Part shown: positions 1 to 4,901 of the stretch, piece after piece
How positions within the stretch are numbered: position 1 is the stretch's first letter
Layout of the letters: every line of letters begins with the position of its first letter
Assembly: GCA_030528815.1 (NCBI GenBank)
Contig: JAUMYE010000036.1
Location: forward strand, 1 to 9,367
Length of the DNA stretch: 9,367 nt
Reading direction: 5' to 3'
Source of the DNA: Candidatus Saccharimonadota bacterium
GTDB taxonomy: Bacteria; Patescibacteriota; Saccharimonadia; Saccharimonadales; Saccharimonadaceae
Notes under the pieces: generated by a model
Seen by the model: only the letters and a program-made list of their open reading frames with translations
What the model was told of the DNA's origin: nothing
Database searches by the model: none
Program-made: the position numbers and the translations under genes

Positions 1-1
1 A

Positions 2-145
2 GCTGGCTTTGCATATTATCACGAGAAGCCTATTTATACATATAATCCTCTGCCGAATCAGAAATATATTCATGACGAGATTTATTCCTTTGGGGTTAAG
101 GTTTTGAATGGGGATTTGACAAAGCTCAGCGTCGGCTCTTTCTAG
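2..145 (+). CDS. C-terminal end of a nucleoside 2-deoxyribosyltransferase-like protein (5' partial)
   Basis: An open frame enters from the left edge and ends at TAG 143-145, giving 47 residues that begin AGFAYYHEKPIYTYNPLPN and end KLSVGSF. The pattern 'GFA...KPIY.YNPLPN...DEI...V..NGDL' resembles the C-terminal part of small nucleoside 2-deoxyribosyltransferase-like proteins, where a Glu-x-Gly-x-Ala helix is followed by a strand and a 'NPIP' turn. In characterised members the helix Glu is the nucleophile; here it would lie just outside the window. Such proteins are thought to cleave or exchange nucleoside bases in the cytoplasm. The family call rests on recalled motif similarity over a short fragment, so it is tentative, but coding status is likely. 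The downstream gene appears to have its own promoter between this stop and position 180. Confidence 0.5.
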   Translation, partial: AGFAYYHEKPIYTYNPLPNQKYIHDEIYSFGVKVLNGDLTKLSVGSF

Positions 146-161
146 AAAAGCTCTCTTTTTA

Positions 162-179
162 TGCTAAAATATAAGTTAT
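162..179 (+). promoter_or_regulatory. Extended -10 promoter for a leaderless mRNA of the 180-524 gene
   Basis: TGCTAAAAT at 162-170 is an extended -10 element (TGn followed by TAAAAT at 165-170). Only 9 nt separate it from the ATG at 180, so the expected start of transcription is at or within about 3 nt of the start codon. No Shine-Dalgarno sequence can be seen. I see no good -35 box at normal spacing, which fits an extended -10 promoter. The same TAAAAT arrangement occurs before the genes starting at 3652 and 8831. Confidence 0.6.
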
Positions 180-524
180 ATGGAAAATAATAATGCTTCA
201 GCTACGCCAGTAGCACCAGTAACACCAACTAGCTCTACTCCTACGCAGTCGAGCGTTAACGCAACCGCACCAGTCTCCAAAAAAGACAACAAGAAAGCAA
301 TCATTATTGCATGTATTGTAATTGGTGTTTGTATTCTTGTTAGCGTTGTATTCACTTTAATTTCTAAAGCTAGCGCGCAGCGTCGCCTAGACGAAACTAT
401 TGAAATCTGTGAAGAGAATGGTCTTCTTTCTACCAAGTGTAAGGAAGCTCAGACAAAGAACAAAGTTACCTGCAAGATCACTGGTGAGTGCGAAGCAGAA
501 TACCACAGATTCCTAATCTTCTAA
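180..524 (+). CDS. Small single-pass membrane protein with Thr/Pro/Ser-rich tail and four-cysteine C-terminal domain
   Basis: This 114-residue protein is not one I recognise. Residues 1-33 are low-complexity, rich in Thr, Pro, Ser, Ala and Asn. A basic patch (SKKDNKK, 33-39) precedes a strong membrane helix at about 40-62 that contains Cys45 and Cys51. The remaining ~50 residues carry four cysteines (77, 87, 98, 104), enough for two disulfides if this part is outside the cell. The more lysine-rich N-side favours N-in/C-out, but SKASAQRR after the helix makes topology uncertain. Pro/Thr-rich tails of this type are common in small surface proteins of Saccharibacteria; that is a general impression, not a family match. 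The ATG at 180 fits the start because a -10 box lies directly upstream. It is a monocistronic unit ending in a strong terminator. Coding status is likely; function is unknown. Confidence 0.75.
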   Translation: MENNNASATPVAPVTPTSSTPTQSSVNATAPVSKKDNKKAIIIACIVIGVCILVSVVFTLISKASAQRRLDETIEICEENGLLSTKCKEAQTKNKVTCKITGECEAEYHRFLIF

Positions 525-540
525 TTAGTAAAGGATTTTA

Positions 541-569
541 AAAAAGAGGTCGACGAGCGGCCTCTTTTT
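541..569. terminator. Bidirectional intrinsic terminator between convergent genes
   Basis: AAAAAGAGGTCG (541-552) pairs with CGGCCTCTTTTT (558-569) around the loop ACGAG, giving a 12-bp stem with one G-U pair. An A-tract and a T-tract flank the GC core, so the element can end transcripts from both the 180-524 gene (+) and the 581-1102 gene (-). It lies 16 nt after the plus-strand stop and 11 nt after the minus-strand stop. Confidence 0.85.
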
Positions 570-580
570 AGTCGTGATGA

Positions 581-1102
581 TTATTCGGTAGCTACGAGAT
601 AGTTATTGCTTTTCAGCTGCTTCCTTTTTCTGGAATTAATCTTGCTGAGCAATTTCTCTTCGCGCTTCTTGAGCGTTCTGAGTTGTCCTTCAAGCTTCTC
701 GAGCTGGATTTTCGCCAGGTTATGCTGACCCCAGTCTACGGGGTGGAGTTTCTGCTGCATACTGAGTCTTTCGTTCCTGAATTCCTCGTTCAATTCCTCG
801 ATCCTTTTCTTGAGATGCGCGACCGACGAAGCATTCGGATTCTCGGTCTGTAAGTACAGGCTCGAAATCTCGTTCCGAACTGCATTAATTTTGCCTTTTT
901 GCTGCTTGGAAAATGCTTTAAAATTCTTGCAGAGCAAATCGTTTTGCTCTTTCATCCAGAGAGTCTCCGAGTGGAGCTCCTGGACTTCGCTCTTTGCCTG
1001 CTTTATTTGAGTCTGCAGGCCTTCGATGGCGTCGCGGATCAAATAGAGCTCCTCATAGAGGTCGGTCTGCGACTTCGTACATGTTTTTTCGAGCTTTTGC
1101 AT
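581..1102 (-). CDS. Unrecognised soluble coiled-coil protein
   Basis: This 173-residue protein has no signal peptide or membrane helix, so it is probably cytoplasmic. It is very rich in Glu, Lys, Gln and Leu. Two long helical blocks (about 1-85 and 94-165) show heptad-like Leu/Ile spacing and are separated by a break at ENPNASSV (87-94). A second kink is at HPVDWGQHN (120-128). The tail is strongly basic (SRKRKQLKS, 157-165). Overall it looks like a helical hairpin or bundle that could act as a scaffold or bind nucleic acid through the tail; that is inference, and no family is recognised. The ATG at 1102 is supported by GAGG seven bases upstream. The gene has its own promoter, with a dyad over the predicted transcription start, and ends at a shared terminator. 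It is the only gene here with such an operator-like site. Confidence 0.75.
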   Translation of the reverse strand: MQKLEKTCTKSQTDLYEELYLIRDAIEGLQTQIKQAKSEVQELHSETLWMKEQNDLLCKNFKAFSKQQKGKINAVRNEISSLYLQTENPNASSVAHLKKRIEELNEEFRNERLSMQQKLHPVDWGQHNLAKIQLEKLEGQLRTLKKREEKLLSKINSRKRKQLKSNNYLVATE

Positions 1103-1126
1103 ATAATCACCTCGGTATAAGATTCT

Positions 1127-1145
1127 ATCGTCAATAAGTGACGAT
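1127..1145. promoter_or_regulatory. Perfect 7-bp dyad (operator-like) at the start of the coiled-coil gene transcript
   Basis: ATCGTCA (1127-1133) and TGACGAT (1139-1145) form a perfect inverted repeat around ATAAG. The predicted minus-strand start of transcription (about 1142) lies inside the dyad, and the ATG is 25 nt beyond it. It could be a repressor operator or a small 5'-UTR hairpin. No poly-T run follows on the minus strand, so it is not a simple terminator. Confidence 0.5.
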
Positions 1146-1148
1146 CTA

Positions 1149-1178
1149 TTTATATCTTAACATGAGCTAGTTTCTAAA
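1149..1178 (-). promoter_or_regulatory. Promoter of the coiled-coil gene
   Basis: Read on the minus strand, TATAAA (1149-1154) makes a good -10 box and TTTAGA (1173-1178) a four-of-six -35 box with an 18-nt spacer. The predicted transcript starts near 1142 and carries a 5' UTR of about 40 nt with the GAGG ribosome site. The -35 box lies inside one arm of the long terminator hairpin of the preceding TPM-domain gene. Confidence 0.5.
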
Positions 1179-1227
1179 CAAAAAATGCATCCACTATTCT
1201 TTGTGGATGCTTTTTGTTTAGAAACTA
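1168..1227 (-). terminator. Very long terminator hairpin overlapping the 3' end of the TPM-domain gene
   Basis: The arms at 1168-1194 and 1203-1227 pair over 25 bp with only a 2-nt bulge. The inner GC part is GCATCCAC/GTGGATGC around an 8-nt loop. The outer part is a perfect 17-bp repeat, TAGTTTCTAAACAAAAA with its complement. On the minus strand the inner stem is followed by ATTTTTTG, a good intrinsic terminator for the TPM gene. The outer stem contains that gene's last codons and its TAA. Confidence 0.85.
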
Positions 1228-2165
1228 CGCGAACTTCCGCCTCCGCCGCTATGGCCGCCGCCACCATGACTACCGCCACTGCTGAAGCTGCTATGTCCTC
1301 CGCTACTATGTCCGCCATAGTATCGGCCACCACTACCGCTTCCTAATGTGATATCCATTGCGGATAAAATAACACTAATAATTAATGCGCCACCGAGCGG
1401 GATAAGGATAGCTGCGAGGGCTGGCAAAGCTAAGGCGCCATTGCATAAAATACCAAAAACGATAGCCCCAGCGCCGATAATTAGGCGAATAATCCTACTC
1501 TTCTTATTGTTTTTGCCTATTATAGCGAAAATCATAGTAAAGAAGAAGCCGGTTTCGAAGCCGTTGATAATATTGTCCATTTCTTCGCTCGAGCTGTTGT
1601 CTGGCATATTATCGTAATCGTAGATATTTGCGCCTTCGCTAATCTCGACTTCGTACTCTTTTTCATAGAGCGCCAAAATAACATCGAAGCCTTTCTTTAG
1701 GCCTGCTTCCCAGTTGCCATTCTTGTATTCTGAGATCATGTAGTTATCTTGAATACGACCAGAGCCAGCATCAGTAATAAAGCCTTCTGCGCCATAACCT
1801 ACTTCGATACGGGATTGTCTGTCGCCGATAGACAAAAGAATTAACGTACCGTTATTTTTATCTGATGTGCCAATACCGTATTGCTCAAATACGCCGTGCG
1901 CGTAGGTTTCGATGGCTTCGCCGTCGAGGCTTTCGACTGTCATGACGACAATCTGAGCTCCAGTTGATGGAGCTAGTTTTTTGTTGCAGTCAATGATGTA
2001 GTTTTCGGTTTCTTCACTAATGACATTGGCAAGGTCGTTAACATAAAACTCTTTGCTTTGCTCTGGATAGCGGTCTCTTGCGAAAGAATCGCCGACAAGC
2101 AAAAAGCTTGCGCCAAAGATGGCGAGCAAGCTAATTGCGAATGTCTTGGATAAGGTTTTAAACAT
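1218..2165 (-). CDS. TPM-domain (YgcG-type) membrane protein with Gly/Ser-rich tail
   Basis: The 315-residue product has an N-terminal signal peptide (about 1-29, ending DSFA-RD). An extracytoplasmic TPM domain (PF04536-like, about 38-170) follows, with the typical features VNDLANVIS (42-50), TGAQIVVMTV (68-77), NNGTLILLSIGDRQSRIEVGYG (104-125) and GF (159-160). An acidic linker leads to two or three membrane helices (about 204-218, 225-241, 244-270). The C-terminus is a flexible Gly/Ser/His tail ending GGGGSSRSF, characteristic of this family. TPM proteins have been linked to photosystem repair in plants and to phosphatase activity in vitro; the bacterial role is unsettled. It starts 14 nt after lemA, the usual partner in many bacteria. 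The ribosome site is weak (GGA close to the ATG), so coupling to lemA is likely. The stop codon sits inside the terminator stem. Confidence 0.9.
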   Translation of the reverse strand: MFKTLSKTFAISLLAIFGASFLLVGDSFARDRYPEQSKEFYVNDLANVISEETENYIIDCNKKLAPSTGAQIVVMTVESLDGEAIETYAHGVFEQYGIGTSDKNNGTLILLSIGDRQSRIEVGYGAEGFITDAGSGRIQDNYMISEYKNGNWEAGLKKGFDVILALYEKEYEVEISEGANIYDYDNMPDNSSSEEMDNIINGFETGFFFTMIFAIIGKNNKKSRIIRLIIGAGAIVFGILCNGALALPALAAILIPLGGALIISVILSAMDITLGSGSGGRYYGGHSSGGHSSFSSGGSHGGGGHSGGGGSSRSF

Positions 2166-2179
2166 TTGTCCAAATTAGA

Positions 2180-2785
2180 TTATTTAGAAAAATCTACGAC
2201 TGGGACTTCCTTTGCAGAATCGTCTGCTTCGAAGTATGCAGCCTTTTCGAAGTTAAACATGCCAGCAATAATGTTGCTTGGGAAGGTCTGAATCTTTGTA
2301 TTGTAGGTCTTTGCGACTTCGTTATAGTCGTGGCGAGCGGTTGCGATGCGGTTTTCCGTCCCAGATAGTTCGTCCTGAAGTGCAATGAAGTTTTCGGAGC
2401 TCTTTAGGTCTGGGTAGTTCTCTACGATAACCATTAGGGCGTTAAGGCCACTGGTAAGCTCGGCGTTGGCTGCGGACTTTTCTTCTAGGCTCTGGGCATT
2501 AACAAGATGTTCGCGAGCGGTTGTAATCTTTTCGATAACTTCGTCTTCGTGCTGAGTGAAACCTTTGACGGTGTTAACGAGGTTTGGGATTAAATCTGCT
2601 CTGCGCTGAAGCACGGTGTCAATGTCTGCGGCTTTGGAAGTTACGGCTTCTCTTGAAGTTGCGAGGCTGTTATATGTGCCGATAACGCTGGCGGCAAGAA
2701 TACCAACGATGGCGACGATTGCTAGGATGACGATTAGAGCAACCGAGATTACGCCTTTTTTAGTTTTTTGAAAGAGTGCTTTCAT
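2180..2785 (-). CDS. lemA: LemA family protein
   Basis: A 201-residue LemA-family protein, near the usual length. It has a short basic N-terminus and one membrane helix (about 13-35), then a long helical domain. Family landmarks are all present: YNSL (38-41), QRRADLIPNLVNTVKGF (60-76), YPDLKSSENF (124-133), ENRIATARHDYNEVAKTYN (144-162), FPSNIIAGMF (168-177) and YFEADDSAKEVPVVDF (184-199). LemA proteins are membrane-anchored helical proteins of unknown biochemical role, often encoded beside TPM or HtpX-type genes. The ATG at 2785 is supported by a strong AAAGGAGT site six bases upstream. It follows the SDR gene after 34 nt without a visible terminator and precedes the TPM gene by 14 nt, so all three are likely co-transcribed. 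The family is certain; the function is not. Confidence 0.96.
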   Translation of the reverse strand: MKALFQKTKKGVISVALIVILAIVAIVGILAASVIGTYNSLATSREAVTSKAADIDTVLQRRADLIPNLVNTVKGFTQHEDEVIEKITTAREHLVNAQSLEEKSAANAELTSGLNALMVIVENYPDLKSSENFIALQDELSGTENRIATARHDYNEVAKTYNTKIQTFPSNIIAGMFNFEKAAYFEADDSAKEVPVVDFSK

Positions 2786-2819
2786 TTTTTACTCCTTTAA
2801 TTATTATTAACTAACAAAA

Positions 2820-3581
2820 TTAAACAGCAGTATATCCGCCATCGACTGGTAGGATAGCGCCGGTTACGTAGCTTGCTTCGCGGCTTGCTAGGAAGATTGC
2901 GGCAGCATTGAGTTCGCCCGGTTTGCCATAGCGTTTCATTGGGACGTGGCTGTTTGCGAAAGCTTGGAATTGTTCGGTATCTAGAACGGCTTTTGTAAGC
3001 TCGGTTTCGAAGTATCCTGGACAGATTGCATTGCAGGTGATGCCTTTGGTGGCAAGCTCAGCTGCAGCTGCGCGGGTGAAGTTTACGACGCCGCCTTTGC
3101 TGGAATGGTAAGCAATGGTTGGAATTTCGGCGTTGCCAACGAGACCATACATGCTGGCAATATTGATAATGCGACCATAGTTATTTTTGGCCATGATGTT
3201 TGCGAAAGCGCGAGTCATCTTAAAGACGGAGCTAAGGTCGGTAGCGATGGTAAAATCCCACTCGTCATCAGCCATTTCTAGTACGCCTTTGTCTTTGCTG
3301 GCGCCTGCGCAGTTTAGCAAGATGTCTACTTTGCCAAATTCTTTCTCGACAGCTTCGGCTGCAGAATTGATAGCTTCGGTGTTAGTGACGTCGCAGCTAA
3401 CTGGCAAGACTTTGACTTTGTATTTTTCTTCGAGTTCTGCTTTGAGGGCTTCGAGGCGTTCCATGCGGCGAGCAAGAATTGCAAGATTTGCGCCTTGCTT
3501 TGCGAAAGCTTCGGCCATTTGTTTGCCAAGGCCAGAGGATGCGCCTGTTACGACGGCTACATTATCTTTTAAATCGAACAT
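2820..3581 (-). CDS. Short-chain dehydrogenase/reductase (classical SDR)
   Basis: This 253-residue protein is a full-length classical SDR, a cytoplasmic NAD(P)-dependent alcohol/carbonyl oxidoreductase. The Rossmann motif TGASSGLG is at 12-19. Arg38-Arg39 after the second strand suggests NADP(H). Asp64 (CDVT) and NCAGA (90-94) contact the cofactor. The catalytic Ser143, Tyr158 and Lys162 (YHSSK) are present, followed by CPG (187-189) and the C-terminal DGGY (247-250). The sequence is closest in style to gluconate 5-dehydrogenase and 3-oxoacyl-ACP reductase-like enzymes, but the substrate cannot be read from it. At the position of the usual catalytic Asn ('NL..VF') it has Asp115 (TDLSSVF). The ATG is supported by AAAGGAGT six bases upstream. 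It leads a likely SDR-lemA-TPM unit, an unusual partner for that pair. Confidence 0.95.
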   Translation of the reverse strand: MFDLKDNVAVVTGASSGLGKQMAEAFAKQGANLAILARRMERLEALKAELEEKYKVKVLPVSCDVTNTEAINSAAEAVEKEFGKVDILLNCAGASKDKGVLEMADDEWDFTIATDLSSVFKMTRAFANIMAKNNYGRIINIASMYGLVGNAEIPTIAYHSSKGGVVNFTRAAAAELATKGITCNAICPGYFETELTKAVLDTEQFQAFANSHVPMKRYGKPGELNAAAIFLASREASYVTGAILPVDGGYTAV

Positions 3582-3601
3582 TTATAACTCCTTTTTGCTT
3601 T

Positions 3602-3607
3602 ATTATA
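3602..3607 (-). promoter_or_regulatory. -10 box of the SDR-lemA-TPM unit
   Basis: The minus strand reads a perfect TATAAT here, 20 nt upstream of the SDR ATG. The transcript would start near 3595 and include the AAAGGAGT site, so it is a leadered mRNA. The -35 region is weak (TTCGGT or TTTCGG at 3625-3631). The -10 box of the divergent CapA-like gene is only 29 nt away, so the two promoters share a 70-bp intergenic space. Confidence 0.6.
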
Positions 3608-3636
3608 TAAGATTTTCGTAAACTACCGAAATGTTC

Positions 3637-3651
3637 TAAAATAAAACTAAG
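3637..3651 (+). promoter_or_regulatory. -10 box for a leaderless mRNA of the CapA-like gene
   Basis: TAAAAT at 3637-3642 lies exactly 9 nt before the ATG at 3652, the same sequence and spacing as before the gene at 180. There is no Shine-Dalgarno sequence and no clear -35 box. The expected start of transcription is at or within a few bases of the start codon. Confidence 0.55.
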
Positions 3652-4863
3652 ATGAAGAAAACTGCGAAGATTACAGCTATCTCTGCTTGTGTATTGCTTG
3701 CAGCGGGTGTGACTTTTGGCATCTGTTTGATGGCGTCAAAGAAAGACGATAAAGATAAGCAGGAGCGAATGCCGGCCGATCCGACGATTGCACCAATCTA
3801 TGAACCTGAGCCTGATCCAGTTGCAGTGAGCGCCGAAATGAAAGTTCTTTTTGAAGGCACAACTTTCTGGGGTCGCCGCACGAATGCAAAGGCGCGTGCT
3901 TCTGAACTAGGTGTAACTTATCCGTTTTCGCAGCTTGATACTTTGCATCGTGAAGATTATGATGCTTGGATTGCTGGCTTGGAATGTCCTGTTACGAATA
4001 ATGGTCACGATGATTATAAGGAAGAAAATCTTTTCGAGTTTAACTGTGATCCAGATTATCTTACTGAGGCAAAGAAATACTTTACGGCTTTTCTTTTAGG
4101 CAATAACCATACGGATAACCAAGGGGCTGAAGGTTTTGCAGAGACGCACGAACATCTTCAAGAGAATGGTATTCAGTATTTTGGTAGCTATGATTATTCT
4201 GATGGCACGAATAACTGTGGAATCATTAGTTTGCCGCTTCGCGTGACTTTGGATAATGGCGAGACTGAGGACCATGAGATTCCGATGGGCTTTTGTAGTG
4301 CGCATGGCGTCTATGGTATTCCTGTTGAGGCTGCTCGTGCAAATATGGGCAAATATGCTGAGATCGTACCGACGGTTGCTATGCCGCATATGGGCGCAGA
4401 ATACCAGGCTACCGCAGACGAACTTCGTATGAATTTGTATCACGATATGATTGACCGTGGCGTTGAAGCCGTTATTGCCGATCATCCGCACTGGACCCAG
4501 AATGCCGAGGCTTATAATAGTAGATTGATTGTTTATTCGATGGGTAACTTTATGTTCGACCAGAACGGTATGGAGACTGCGCGTTCGGCTGCAATCGAAG
4601 CCAATATCTCAGTAAAGACGGATGGTGTAGATTTTGAGGCTTGGGACAAGCTAGCTAAGATCTGCAAAGAGAAAAATGGTGAATGCTATGATGATATTGC
4701 GGCAGCAAATCTTCCAAAGCTTGAGTTGACTTGGAAATATGATTACCATGGCACGACTACTGATCCTAATACTTTGATTCCTCGCGCTGCCACCGAGGCG
4801 GAAAATGCGGCGATTGGCGAACGTTTGAACTGGGGTTCGATTCCAGCAGAACTGAAGAAATAG
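3652..4863 (+). CDS. CapA/PGA_cap-family exported metallophosphatase-fold protein
   Basis: The 403-residue product has an N-terminal membrane helix (about 8-28; anchor or signal), a charged and Pro-rich linker (30-58), then a PGA_cap domain (PF09587-like). Domain motifs in order are EGTTFWGRR (68-76), LECPVT (110-115), LGNNHTDNQG (149-158), MPHMGAEYQ (244-252) and ADHPHWTQNAEAY (276-288) followed by YSMGNFMFD (295-303). CapA of Bacillus takes part in poly-gamma-glutamate capsule synthesis or export, but most family members are uncharacterised, and no capB/capC genes are visible here, so a capsule role is not supported. The fold belongs to the calcineurin-like metallophosphatases. Two usual motif residues are changed: the 'GD' Asp is Thr70, and the Asn of 'NLE' is Gly109. 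Six cysteines lie in the exported part. It stands alone, divergent from the SDR gene, and ends at a strong terminator. Confidence 0.88.
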   Translation: MKKTAKITAISACVLLAAGVTFGICLMASKKDDKDKQERMPADPTIAPIYEPEPDPVAVSAEMKVLFEGTTFWGRRTNAKARASELGVTYPFSQLDTLHREDYDAWIAGLECPVTNNGHDDYKEENLFEFNCDPDYLTEAKKYFTAFLLGNNHTDNQGAEGFAETHEHLQENGIQYFGSYDYSDGTNNCGIISLPLRVTLDNGETEDHEIPMGFCSAHGVYGIPVEAARANMGKYAEIVPTVAMPHMGAEYQATADELRMNLYHDMIDRGVEAVIADHPHWTQNAEAYNSRLIVYSMGNFMFDQNGMETARSAAIEANISVKTDGVDFEAWDKLAKICKEKNGECYDDIAAANLPKLELTWKYDYHGTTTDPNTLIPRAATEAENAAIGERLNWGSIPAELKK

Positions 4864-4868
4864 CATAT

Positions 4869-4899
4869 AAAAACACCGAGCTTTAAACTCGGTGTTTTT
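4869..4899. terminator. Bidirectional intrinsic terminator between the CapA-like gene and gatD
   Basis: AAAAACACCGAG (4869-4880) pairs perfectly with CTCGGTGTTTTT (4888-4899) around the 7-nt loop CTTTAAA. T-runs follow the stem on both strands. It lies 5 nt after the plus-strand stop and 2 nt after the gatD stop, so it serves both convergent units. Confidence 0.92.
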
Positions 4900-4901
4900 T
4901 G

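Noticed and set aside
116..121. Perfect TTGACA, resembling a -35 box
   Set aside because: It is 43 nt upstream of the TAAAAT box at 165 and no -10 box lies at 16-19 nt from it. It is explained as part of the coding end of the first gene (codons for Leu-Thr).
146..159. Small hairpin AAAAG-CTCT-CTTTT after the first stop codon
   Set aside because: Only five mostly A-T pairs with no real GC stem. It is too weak to call a terminator.
899..1120. Plus-strand open frames opposite the coiled-coil gene
   Set aside because: They have no ribosome site or promoter, and they read as antisense shadows of a minus-strand gene with a good start site and terminator.
3709..3738. Lipoprotein signal at Cys25 of the CapA-like protein
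   Set aside because: The residues before the Cys (VTFGIC) do not fit a lipobox. A membrane anchor or ordinary signal peptide explains the helix.
4096..4491. A 131-codon minus-strand frame inside the CapA-like gene
   Set aside because: The composition is unlike a protein (many Ile, Asn, His), and the plus strand carries clear PGA_cap motifs over the same bases. It is a shadow frame.
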